64,000 nucleotides of DNA from Dyella sp. SG609 (GTDB lineage: Bacteria > Pseudomonadota > Gammaproteobacteria > Xanthomonadales > Rhodanobacteraceae). How positions within the stretch are numbered: the stretch's first letter is position 1; every line of letters begins with the position of its first letter. The DNA lies in contig NZ_JAAZQJ010000001.1 of assembly GCF_012275375.1 (NCBI RefSeq), positions 1 through 64,000 on the forward strand. Direction: 5' to 3'. The notes under the pieces were generated by a model. That model was not told the origin of the DNA, did no database searches, and worked only from the letters and a program-made list of their open reading frames with translations. Below are positions 24,559 to 31,330 of this stretch, piece by piece. The position numbers were made by a program, and so were the translations under genes.

Positions 24559-25269
24559 ATGAACAGCCAACAGAAAGTCGCCATCGTCACCGGCGCATCG
24601 CAAGGCATCGGCGCAAGCCTCGTCAGGGCTTTCCGCGACCGCAACTACCGCGTGCTTGCCAATTCGCGCTCGATCCAGCCGTCCAGCGATCCGGACGTGA
24701 TCGCCGTAGCCGGCGACATCGCCGAGCGTGCCGTCGCCGAACGCATCGTGGCGGAAGCGCTGGGGCGCTTCGGCCGCATCGACACCCTGGTCAATAACGC
24801 CGGCATTTTCACCGCCAAGCCGTTTACCGCATTTACAGCGGAGGATTACGCCGCCAACATCGCGGTCAACCTCACCGGTTTCTTCCATATCACGCAGCTG
24901 GCTATCGCGGAGATGGAGAAGCAGGGCAGCGGCCACGTGGTGAGCGTCACCACCAGTCTTACCGATCACGCGATCGACGGCGTTCCGGCGGCGCTGGCCG
25001 CGCTGACCAAGGGCGGCCTGAATGCCGCCACCAAGTCGCTGGCCATCGAATATGCCAAGCGTGGCGTGCGCGTGAATGCGGTATCGCCCGGCGTGATCAA
25101 GACGCCGATGCACGCACCGGAGACGCACGGCTTTCTCGCAGCGCTGCATCCGGTGGGCAGGATGGGCGAAGTAGCCGATATCGTCGATGCCGTGCTGTAC
25201 CTGGATTCGGCGGGCTTCGTCACCGGCGAGATCCTGCACGTCGACGGCGGCCAGAGCGCCGGTCACTGA
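24559..25269 (+). CDS. Short-chain dehydrogenase/reductase
   Basis: A cytoplasmic classical SDR oxidoreductase (236 residues). The cofactor loop is TGASQGIGASL (residues 12-22) and NNAG follows near 80. The end VTGEILHVDGGQSAG is standard. The usual catalytic Tyr of YxxxK is not at its expected place: the corresponding region reads GVPAALAALTKGGLNAATKSLA, so Tyr appears replaced by Leu or Ala while the Lys remains. Activity may therefore be altered. It lies between a LysR gene and a tautomerase gene, likely under that LysR's control. Confidence 0.87.
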   Translation: MNSQQKVAIVTGASQGIGASLVRAFRDRNYRVLANSRSIQPSSDPDVIAVAGDIAERAVAERIVAEALGRFGRIDTLVNNAGIFTAKPFTAFTAEDYAANIAVNLTGFFHITQLAIAEMEKQGSGHVVSVTTSLTDHAIDGVPAALAALTKGGLNAATKSLAIEYAKRGVRVNAVSPGVIKTPMHAPETHGFLAALHPVGRMGEVADIVDAVLYLDSAGFVTGEILHVDGGQSAGH

Positions 25270-25276
25270 AACGGAT

Positions 25277-25296
25277 GGGCCGGCCGTGGCCGGCCC
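25277..25296 (+). terminator. Hairpin between SDR and tautomerase genes
   Basis: GGGCCGGCC (25277-25285) and GGCCGGCCC (25288-25296) can pair fully, with the innermost bases forming the loop, followed by TTTC. It may attenuate transcription into the tautomerase gene. Confidence 0.45.
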
Positions 25297-25320
25297 TTTC
25301 ATCACCGCGAGGAAAGCGTC

Positions 25321-25557
25321 ATGCCTTATATCAATATTCAAATTACCCGCGAGGGCACCGCGCCCGGCCGCAATGCGGCCACCGCCGAAGAGAAGGCCGC
25401 CCTGATCAAGGGCGTCAGCCAGCTGATGCTGGATGTCTTGGACAAGCCCTTGGATTCCACCTTCGTGGTGATCGACGAAGTGGAGACGGAGAACTGGGGC
25501 TGGGGCGGCTTGCCGGCGCTGGAATATCGACGGCAGCGCGAAGCGGCGAAGAAGTAA
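25321..25557 (+). CDS. 4-oxalocrotonate tautomerase family protein
   Basis: A small tautomerase (78 residues) of the 4-OT superfamily. The chain begins MPYINIQITREG, so removal of Met exposes the catalytic N-terminal Pro. The rest (EEKAALIKGVSQLMLDVLDKPLDSTFVVIDEVETENWGWGG) gives the beta-alpha-beta fold that assembles as a hexamer or dimer, and WGWGG is common in the stand-alone members. It follows the SDR gene and is read with it. Natural substrate unknown. Confidence 0.9.
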   Translation: MPYINIQITREGTAPGRNAATAEEKAALIKGVSQLMLDVLDKPLDSTFVVIDEVETENWGWGGLPALEYRRQREAAKK

Positions 25558-25564
25558 GCCGGGA

Positions 25565-25590
25565 GGCCGCGCGGGCAGTGCCGCGCGGCC
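25565..25590. terminator. Bidirectional hairpin between convergent genes
   Basis: GGCCGCGCGG (25565-25574) and CCGCGCGGCC (25581-25590) form a perfect 10-bp stem with a 6-nt loop between the tautomerase and bufC stops. Confidence 0.6.
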
Positions 25591-25597
25591 GTGGCGT

Positions 25598-26344
25598 TCA
25601 GTGGCTTACGCCAACCACGATGCCCGAGCCGATCCATTCCGCCAGCAGCTGGCCCGCACGCGCAATGCCTGGCTCTTCGCCGAGGCGTTCGGCCAGCGCA
25701 TCGCACAGCGCGCCGAAATGCCCGTCTTCCTGCAAGGAAAGCAGGGCCGCATGTTCGATCGCATCGACCTGGCGCAGGCGTGATATGAAGCCCTGGCGCC
25801 AGGCGACGAGACCTGCCGGTGCTTCGAGCATTTCAGCCTCCGGCACCGGCGTTTCGTCCTGCAGCGCCGACCAGATCGCCATCGCGTTGGTGGTGGCTGC
25901 GCGGTGGCGCAGCCCGGGGCTCAGGCGCAGCTTAGCCGTCTCCCAATCGACGCCATCGAGATCGGTGGGCGAGAGCGCCGCCGCATCGGCCGCGACGAAA
26001 ACCTCCGACAGCGTCCATTCGATCCACGCAAGCTCCTGCAGGTCGGGATTGTGCGGATACAGCGCCTGCAGGCTGTCGGGGAGATCGGCGCCATAGGCGT
26101 CGAGGGTCCACGAGGAAGGCGGTTGCCGGTCGATGTAATGGATGGCCAGCTGCAGGAAGGCCTCGTCGCCCATGGCCAGCTTCAGTTGCGGATAGCTGGC
26201 GCGCAACACATTGACCAGTTGCGTACGGTAGTTGTTCTGGTAGGCAGCCAGGCCGCGCGTAGCGACCAGGCCACGACGCAAACCGTCGTCGTCTCCCGCC
26301 CGCACCAGCCAGTCGCTGAAATCCCGCTGCATTTCGGCCAGCAT
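25598..26344 (-). CDS. bufC: BufC-like protein (DUF2063), partner of the MNIO enzyme
   Basis: A 248-residue protein of the DUF2063 family (formerly called putative DNA-binding domain). In bufferin and related RiPP clusters it is the partner of the DUF692 enzyme and presents the precursor. The family N-terminus is visible: MLAEMQRDFSDWLVRAGDD ... GLAAYQNNYRTQLVNVLRASYPQLKLAMGDEAFLQLAIHYIDRQPPSSWTLDAYG. The second half is a WIEWTLSEVFVAADA-type region. Its ATG overlaps the bufB stop (TGATG at 26342-26346), so the two are translationally coupled. A longer reading past 26344 is an out-of-frame shadow over bufB. Confidence 0.9.
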   Translation of the reverse strand: MLAEMQRDFSDWLVRAGDDDGLRRGLVATRGLAAYQNNYRTQLVNVLRASYPQLKLAMGDEAFLQLAIHYIDRQPPSSWTLDAYGADLPDSLQALYPHNPDLQELAWIEWTLSEVFVAADAAALSPTDLDGVDWETAKLRLSPGLRHRAATTNAMAIWSALQDETPVPEAEMLEAPAGLVAWRQGFISRLRQVDAIEHAALLSLQEDGHFGALCDALAERLGEEPGIARAGQLLAEWIGSGIVVGVSH

Positions 26345-27189
26345 CACGCAGCCTCCTTCACCGCCGCATGGCCATCGCGCAAGCTTCGGGCGATAGTCAG
26401 TTCCGCGAGCAGCTCCGGCAACGGCGGAATGGCGTCGTCGCGTTCGATCATGGTGGCGACCGGGCCGAACATCGCGGTGGCGGCGGCATACAGCGACCAC
26501 ACTTCGTCGTTGACCGGCTGGTCGTGGGTGTCGATCAGCAGATCCTCGCCCTGGGTGTGTCCAGCCAGGTGGATCTGGCGCACGCGGTCGGCGGGTATGC
26601 CGTGCAGATAGGCCTGCGCATCCCAACCGTGGTTCTGCGCACTGACATGGATATTGTTGACGTCCAGCAACAGGCCGCAGCCGGTGCGGCGGCTCATCTC
26701 GGCAATGAATTCCCATTCGGCCATGGTGGACGCCGCGAAGCTGACGTAGCTGGACGGGTTTTCGAACAGCATCGCGCGGCCCAGCGCTTCCTGCGCCATG
26801 TCGATGTTACGGCAGACCACGGCCAGCGTTTCCTCGGTGTAGGGCAGGGGCAGCAGGTCGTGCGAATTGAAATGGGCGAAGCGCGACCAGCTCAGGTGAT
26901 CGGAAACGAACAAGGGCTCGATCGTATCCGCCAGCTTGCGCAGGCGCTTCAGGTAATCGACGCGCAAGCCATCCGCGGACCCGATCGACATGGACACGCC
27001 ATGCAGGATCACCGGGTGGCGTTCGCGCACGCGGCGCAGGATGTCCAGTGGCTGGCCGCCATCGACCATGAAGTTCTCGGAGATCACTTCGACGAAGTCG
27101 ACCGGCACGTCGTTGTCGAGAAAGTCGCGGTAGTGCTCGCGGCGCAGGCCGAGGCCGTAGCCGTCGAAGGTGGGGTTGGCGTGGGGCAT
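26344..27189 (-). CDS. bufB: BufB-like multinuclear iron oxidase (DUF692/MNIO)
   Basis: A 281-residue TIM-barrel enzyme of the multinuclear non-haem iron-dependent oxidase family. In bufferin biosynthesis it converts precursor cysteines to thiooxazole-type heterocycles. Metal-binding signatures are in order: GYGLGLRREHYRDF at the N-terminus, VILHGVSMSIGS (His, about residue 55-65), SDHLSW, ENPSSYVSFAASTMAEWEF, LLLDVNNIHVSAQNHGWD, IHLAGHTQG and DTHDQPV. All these blocks are present, so the enzyme looks intact. It is coupled to bufC and lies 239 bp downstream of bufA2, with two hairpins between. Confidence 0.95.
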   Translation of the reverse strand: MPHANPTFDGYGLGLRREHYRDFLDNDVPVDFVEVISENFMVDGGQPLDILRRVRERHPVILHGVSMSIGSADGLRVDYLKRLRKLADTIEPLFVSDHLSWSRFAHFNSHDLLPLPYTEETLAVVCRNIDMAQEALGRAMLFENPSSYVSFAASTMAEWEFIAEMSRRTGCGLLLDVNNIHVSAQNHGWDAQAYLHGIPADRVRQIHLAGHTQGEDLLIDTHDQPVNDEVWSLYAAATAMFGPVATMIERDDAIPPLPELLAELTIARSLRDGHAAVKEAA

Positions 27190-27245
27190 GGTGTTGCTCC
27201 TGCGTTCGCTTGAAAAAGGAGGTTGATTGCTCGCCTCGACCAGCC

Positions 27246-27268
27246 CCCTCTCCCCTCCGGGGAGAGGG
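27246..27268 (-). terminator. Perfect hairpin 1 between bufA2 and bufB
   Basis: CCCTCTCCCC (27246-27255), loop TCC, GGGGAGAGGG (27259-27268). With hairpin 2 it can pause, partly terminate or block RNA decay between precursor and enzyme genes. The sequence also belongs to a widespread intergenic repeat type (flank GTTGGGGTGAGGGG). Confidence 0.6.
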
Positions 27269-27383
27269 TTGGGGTGAGGGGCCGGGCGGAGCGCGACGTC
27301 GAATCTGGAGGAGGGCTCAAAAGCTTTTCTCCGCTCCGTTGAAATCTCGTGGCGAGCCCCGGCCCCTTATCCGCCTGCCGGCA

Positions 27384-27406
27384 CCTTCTCCCCGGAGGGG
27401 AGAAGG
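27384..27406 (-). terminator. Perfect hairpin 2 between bufA2 and bufB
   Basis: CCTTCTCCCC (27384-27393), loop GGA, GGGGAGAAGG (27397-27406), 22 bp past the bufA2 stop on the coding strand. No T-run, so likely a partial terminator or 3' stabiliser. Confidence 0.6.
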
Positions 27407-27428
27407 GAGGCTCCGACTTGGAGCCTAT

Positions 27429-27713
27429 TTACTTTGGCTCAGTCAACGTCCCGCCCGCCGCCAGGCACTCCGCCTTCGTCTTCACGACGACGCCCTGACC
27501 TTTGCAGTCATTAAGCCCTTTGCAATCGTGCTTCGAAGTGGCGCACAGGCTCTCGCCCTTGCAGCTGTTGACGCCATAGCAGCGCACCGGTTCGCGCTGC
27601 TGCGAACCCTGGTCGGCCGCCTTGACCGGCGAGATGACGGAAGCCGCGGCAATGGCGATGAGTGCGGCCGCGGCAGCGAGGCTGGAACGGGACCTGGTAG
27701 CGATGATGCTCAT
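27429..27713 (-). CDS. bufA2: BufA2-type bufferin precursor
   Basis: A 94-residue secreted Cys-rich precursor peptide. After a Sec signal ending about residue 33 (VISPVKAAD) the mature part has six cysteines at 45, 51, 57, 64, 70 and 83, in RCYGVNSCKG, SLCATS, HDCKGLNDCKGQG and AECLAAGG. This CYGVN-CKG-CKGQG pattern is that of BufA2-family metallophores, whose Cys residues are modified by the DUF692 enzyme to bind copper in the periplasm. AAGGAG precedes the ATG. It is followed by two hairpins, then bufB and bufC. Actual modification is inferred from the family. Confidence 0.93.
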   Translation of the reverse strand: MSIIATRSRSSLAAAAALIAIAAASVISPVKAADQGSQQREPVRCYGVNSCKGESLCATSKHDCKGLNDCKGQGVVVKTKAECLAAGGTLTEPK

Positions 27714-27758
27714 GAGGTGACTCCTTGAATGGATGGAATGGAATAAGAGAGAAGAAAC

Positions 27759-28514
27759 TCAACGCACGCCGTTGGCGGCGTCCTCGATCACCCTGGCCAC
27801 GGCCTCGGGCTGCGAGATGTACACGGCGTGGCTGGCCTTGATTTCGGTGACCTTGGAGCCGGCGCGCTGGTACATCCAGCGCTGCAGGTCGGGGCTCAGC
27901 GCGCGGTCGTCGGTGGTGACCACGGCCCAGCTCGGCTTGCTGTGCCAGGCGGCGACCTGCATGGTGGCGCCGAAGGCGGCGGTGCTGGCGGGCACCTGCG
28001 AGACGGCCATGAAGTCCGTGCGGTTCTTGCCGAGGTCGCCGGCGAAGTCGTCGCCGAATTTCCGCGGATCGAAATACAGATGGCCGTCGCGGGTCGGCAT
28101 CACGTCGTTGCTGGGCGAGGGCATCGAGCCCACCACCTGCGACAGGCTCTCGCCCACGTCGGGCTGCACGCCGGCGACATAGACCAGCGCCTTCACCTTG
28201 TCGCGGTTGCCGGCCTGGGTGATCACCGCGCCGCCGTAGCTGTGGCCGACCAGCACCACCGGGCCGTCCTGCTGGCGGATCAGTTCGCGCACCTGTTCGG
28301 TGTCGTTGGCGAGCGTGTCGATGCGCGGCTGCGCAACGACCACCTTGTAGCCCTTGTGGATAAGGATGTCGTGGACGACGCGCCAGCCGGAGCCGTCGAC
28401 GAACGCGCCGGGCACGATCACGACGTTCTTGATGGCGGGCGTGGGCGCCTCGGCGGCGGTGGCTGCGCCGGTGGCGACGGCCATGGCGATGGCAATACCT
28501 AGCAGGGTACGCAT
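27759..28514 (-). CDS. Exported alpha/beta hydrolase inside the bufferin cluster
   Basis: A 251-residue serine hydrolase with a Sec signal (LLGIAIAMAVATGAATAAEA). The nucleophile elbow is VLVGHSYGGAVITQAG (Ser near 93). The early strand IVPGAFVDGSGWRVV and the final VTEIKASHAVYISQPEAVARVIEDA, with its catalytic His, match the methyl-esterase/EstC-like alpha/beta-hydrolase subgroup. It sits between doxX and bufA2, 52 and 45 bp from its neighbours on one strand, so it appears co-transcribed. It is not a standard member of bufferin clusters. A role in detoxifying esters or peroxidised products is speculation. Confidence 0.87.
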   Translation of the reverse strand: MRTLLGIAIAMAVATGAATAAEAPTPAIKNVVIVPGAFVDGSGWRVVHDILIHKGYKVVVAQPRIDTLANDTEQVRELIRQQDGPVVLVGHSYGGAVITQAGNRDKVKALVYVAGVQPDVGESLSQVVGSMPSPSNDVMPTRDGHLYFDPRKFGDDFAGDLGKNRTDFMAVSQVPASTAAFGATMQVAAWHSKPSWAVVTTDDRALSPDLQRWMYQRAGSKVTEIKASHAVYISQPEAVARVIEDAANGVR

Positions 28515-28566
28515 GGAATGGATTCCTGGTTGACTAAGCGGTTGGAGTGGGTTGGCAAAAAGAATT

Positions 28567-28998
28567 TCAGCGTTGGCGCCGCCGCAGGCGGTCGAGCGAC
28601 CAGTCGCCGCCGCCGTAGACGATCAGCGGGAGCAGCAGGGCGGCCCAGGTCAGATGGGTGGGCCAGGCCAGCGGGTAGACGAAGATCTCGATCACCGCGG
28701 TCATGCCCAGCAGTGCCAGCGCCGACCAGCGGGTGAACAGGCCGGCCACCAGCAGCACGGGGAACAGATGCTCCGCACCGGTGGCGAGCCGGGCCGCCCA
28801 GTCCGGCGGAATCACCGGCAGGGCGTACTCGGCGACGAACAGGTCGTAGGTCGACTGCTTGATGGTGAGAAAACCTTCGACCTTGGTGCGCCCGGACTGG
28901 AAGAACACCGCGGCGATGGCCAGCCGCCCGATCAGCAGCAGCGCGGCCTCCGGCAGCGCGCGGTTCCAGCGCGACGTGGTCGTCGCCACCGTGTTCAT
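28567..28998 (-). CDS. DoxX family membrane protein (bufD-like position)
   Basis: An inner-membrane protein of 143 residues with four helices: [22 protein letters not shown], then [45 protein letters not shown] and [22 protein letters not shown]. The GRxxxAxxFxxxGxxK start and the E-H pair are typical of DoxX. DoxX proteins are regular partners in bufferin clusters (BufD position) and in oxidative-stress complexes elsewhere. The start codon overlaps the bufA1 stop by ATGA, showing coupling to the precursor gene. Confidence 0.92.
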   Translation of the reverse strand: MNTVATTTSRWNRALPEAALLLIGRLAIAAVFFQSGRTKVEGFLTIKQSTYDLFVAEYALPVIPPDWAARLATGAEHLFPVLLVAGLFTRWSALALLGMTAVIEIFVYPLAWPTHLTWAALLLPLIVYGGGDWSLDRLRRRQR

Positions 28999-29273
28999 TG
29001 GCGAGGCTCCAGCGTGCCGTAGCCCTTGGGCGTCTTGATCGTGGTGCAGGTGCCCTTGTCGACCAGCACCCAGGCATTGCCCTGGTAGTCGGTCTTGGAC
29101 GTGCCGGCGCAGGTGGTGCCGGCGCCGGCGGCGCAGTCGTTCTTGCCGGCGAGAGACACGCCGTAACATTTTTCCAAGGGCTTCCTCTGCGCTTCGTCGG
29201 CATGGGCCGAGGCGGCGAAACAGGCGAGACCCAGGGCGAGGGTGGCGGCGAGCTTGGCGTGCGTGCGGTGCAT
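28995..29273 (-). CDS. bufA1: BufA1-type bufferin precursor (DUF2282)
   Basis: A 92-residue DUF2282 protein. The signal peptide ends at about AHA (residue 25). The mature part has four cysteines at 36, 47, 55 and 76 in [34 protein letters not shown]...GTC, the exact layout of BufA1 metallophores. The family is known to be modified by BufB/BufC on central Cys residues and to buffer periplasmic copper. ATGA overlap with doxX downstream. A second, different precursor (bufA2) is in the same operon, while only one bufB and bufC pair is present. Confidence 0.95.
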   Translation of the reverse strand: MHRTHAKLAATLALGLACFAASAHADEAQRKPLEKCYGVSLAGKNDCAAGAGTTCAGTSKTDYQGNAWVLVDKGTCTTIKTPKGYGTLEPRQ

Positions 29274-29308
29274 CGGTGTTCTCCTTGGGATGGTGTAGGT
29301 GTGAGAGC

Positions 29309-29722
29309 TCAGATCAGGTGGATCGCGACGTCGATGTTTCCGCGCGTCGCCTTGGAGTACGGGCAGGTCTGGTGGGCGCCGTCGACGATGGCCTGGGCGG
29401 TGTCGCGATCGAGGCCCGGCAGGCTCACGTTGAGCCGCGCCTGCAGGAAGTAGCCGCGCTCGGGCGTATTACCGAGGTCCACGTCGGCCTGCACTTCGGT
29501 GCCGGCCGGCAGGCGCACGCCGATCGACTGCGCGGCGAAGCCCATCGCGCCGATAAAGCAGGCGGACCAGCCGGCGCCGAACAGCTGCTCGGGATTGGTG
29601 CCGGCGCCCGGCGCACCCGGCGGGGTCAGCTGGATGTCGAGGCGGCCGTCGTCGCTGCGCGACTGGCCGTTGCGGCCGCCGGTGGTGGTGGTCTTACCGG
29701 TGTAGAGAACGTTGCTGCTCAT
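29309..29722 (-). CDS. ohr: Organic hydroperoxide resistance protein (Ohr/OsmC family)
   Basis: A cytoplasmic thiol peroxidase (137 residues) that reduces organic hydroperoxides. Both redox cysteines are present: Cys55 in [13 protein letters not shown] and Cys120 in [16 protein letters not shown], which are Ohr-type rather than OsmC-type contexts. It is the first gene of the bufferin operon, 35 bp before bufA1, which ties peroxide defence to metal buffering. ATG 29722 is chosen. The long reading starting at 29980 runs through the promoter region and is not coding. Confidence 0.93.
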   Translation of the reverse strand: MSSNVLYTGKTTTTGGRNGQSRSDDGRLDIQLTPPGAPGAGTNPEQLFGAGWSACFIGAMGFAAQSIGVRLPAGTEVQADVDLGNTPERGYFLQARLNVSLPGLDRDTAQAIVDGAHQTCPYSKATRGNIDVAIHLI

Positions 29723-30023
29723 GGGATGGTTTCCTGGTGGTTGGCCATCGCGCCGGAATGGCGGCGGCCGGTGGACACAGGAAACCGCGGCGGCGTATCC
29801 CGCTTGTGTCGCCGCGGGTGCCCAAAGGCAACGCAATGTGTAGCGGGCGGGGGCCGATACGTTTCGATACAAAAGCCGCGGCGCGGGCGCCGGTGCGGGC
29901 CCGGGCGGCTTGTACATTCGGATACAAAAAGCCGCTTCGGCGGACATGGAGGGGATAAGGCGCGGCGCTTCAATACGCACCTGGGCAGCGCATGCGCTGC
30001 ATCGCCATCACGAGGACATCCCC
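29723..30023. promoter_or_regulatory. Divergent promoter region with two GATACA-type boxes
   Basis: This 301-bp gene-free stretch separates ohr/buf from the thioredoxin-like/two-component operon. Box 1 is GATACGTTTCGATACAAAA (29856-29874) and box 2 is GTACATTCGGATACAAAAA (29912-29930), 56 bp apart and in the same orientation. Each holds a TACA/TACG-N4-GATACA pair, resembling OmpR/RstA-type direct half-sites. The adjacent response regulator is the obvious candidate binder. Runs of CCGCGG flank both. Confidence 0.6.
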
Positions 30024-30563
30024 ATGCGTTATCTGAAAATCACCGCCGCCGCGCTGTTCCTGGCCGCCGCCTGCGTGGCCGTCTGGCCCGGCACCACTCC
30101 CGCTGCCTTGGCGCCGGAGCGCGAGGCGCGCCCCGCACCGGAACTGGCCGGCGCCGGCCCGTGGTTCAACTCCGCGCCGCTCACGCTGGCCGGCCTGCAG
30201 GGCAAGGTGGTGCTGGTGGAGTTCTGGGCGCGCGAATGCATCAACTGCATCCACGTGCTGCCGCACACGCGCGAGTTGCACGACCGCTATGCCGGCGACG
30301 GCCTGGTGGTGATCGGCGTGCACACGCCGGAATACGACGAGGAGCGCGACCCCGCCGCGCTCAAGGCCGCCATCGCGCAGTACAAGATCGACTGGCCGGT
30401 GGTGGCCGACAACGACTACAAGCTGTGGAATGCCTATGGCAACCGCTACTGGCCGGCGCTGTATCTGATCGACCGCAACGGAAAGCTGGTCTACAGCCAC
30501 TTCGGCGAGGGAAACTACCAGCAGATCGAGCAGCGCGTGCGCACGCTGCTCGGCAAGGCCTGA
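30024..30563 (+). CDS. Exported thioredoxin-like protein (TlpA/DipZ-C type)
   Basis: A periplasmic redoxin (179 residues) with a signal or anchor (ITAAALFLAAACVAVWPG). The thioredoxin fold is clear: LQGKVVLVEFWARECINCIHVLPHTRELHDRYAGDGLVVIGVHTPEY, with CxxC as CINC near residue 72-75, then the cis-Pro region YGNRYWPALYLIDRNGKLVYSHFGEG. This matches the C-terminal redoxin domain of DipZ-like proteins. It likely reduces disulfides or protects thiols in the periplasm, possibly of Cys-rich bufferins (inference). It heads an operon with the response regulator, divergent from ohr/buf. Confidence 0.9.
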   Translation: MRYLKITAAALFLAAACVAVWPGTTPAALAPEREARPAPELAGAGPWFNSAPLTLAGLQGKVVLVEFWARECINCIHVLPHTRELHDRYAGDGLVVIGVHTPEYDEERDPAALKAAIAQYKIDWPVVADNDYKLWNAYGNRYWPALYLIDRNGKLVYSHFGEGNYQQIEQRVRTLLGKA

Positions 30564-30589
30564 ACGGGCGCGCCGCAACGGGGCAAGGT

Positions 30590-31330
30590 ATGGACCACAT
30601 CGACAACATCCTGGTCGTGGACGACGACCGCGAGATCCGCAACGGCGTGGTGGACTACCTGCGCAAGAACGGCCTGCGCGCCAGCGCGGCGGTGGACGGG
30701 CGCGACATGTTCGCCCAGCTCGACGGCTCGGCCTTCGACCTGGTGGTGCTGGACATCATGATGCCGGGCGACGACGGCCTGGTGCTGTGCCGCACGCTGC
30801 GCGGCGGCAAGCACCGCGCGCTGCCGGTGGTGCTGCTCACCGCGCGCGACGACGAGACCGACCGCATCGTCGGCCTGGAGATGGGCGCGGACGACTACGT
30901 GACCAAGCCGTTCGCGCCGCGCGAACTGCTGGCGCGGATCAAGGCGGTGATCCGCCGCACGCGCATGCTGCCGCCCAACCTGCGCGTGACCGAGGCGGCC
31001 AGCGAGCTGGCGTTCGGCCGCTGGCGGCTGGACACCACCGCGCGCCACCTGCTCGACGAGCACGGCACCATCGTGCCGCTCAGCGGCGCCGAGTTCCGCC
31101 TGCTGCGCGTGTTCCTCGACCATCCGCAGCGCGTGCTGTCGCGCGACCAGTTGCTCAACCTCACCCAGGGGCGCGACGCGGAGCTGTTCGACCGCTCGAT
31201 CGACCTGCTGGTCAGCCGCCTGCGCACGCGGCTTTCCGACAATGCCAAGGACCAGGCCTACATCAAGACGGTGCGCAGCGAAGGCTATGTGTTCAGCATG
31301 CCGGTGACCGTGCCGGGCGAGGGCGCATGA
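30590..31330 (+). CDS. OmpR-family response regulator
   Basis: A two-component response regulator of 246 residues. The receiver domain has DDD at the start (LVVDDDREIRN), phosphorylation Asp in VVLDIMMPGDDG near residue 57 and Lys in YVTKPFAPRELL. The C-terminal winged HTH (LSGAEFRLLRVFLDHPQRVLSRDQLLNLTQGRDAELFDRSIDLLVSRLRTRL ... VRSEGYVF) is OmpR/PhoB type, close to the OmpR branch. It overlaps the histidine kinase by ATGA and follows the thioredoxin-like gene by 26 bp. It probably regulates its own operon and the divergent bufferin operon. Confidence 0.95.
   Translation: MDHIDNILVVDDDREIRNGVVDYLRKNGLRASAAVDGRDMFAQLDGSAFDLVVLDIMMPGDDGLVLCRTLRGGKHRALPVVLLTARDDETDRIVGLEMGADDYVTKPFAPRELLARIKAVIRRTRMLPPNLRVTEAASELAFGRWRLDTTARHLLDEHGTIVPLSGAEFRLLRVFLDHPQRVLSRDQLLNLTQGRDAELFDRSIDLLVSRLRTRLSDNAKDQAYIKTVRSEGYVFSMPVTVPGEGA

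Noticed and set aside
29723-30023. N-terminal extension of Ohr up to 29980
   Set aside because: The extra 86 residues have no Ohr similarity, lack a ribosome-binding site and cover the boxes of the divergent promoter. The normal Ohr start is at 29722.
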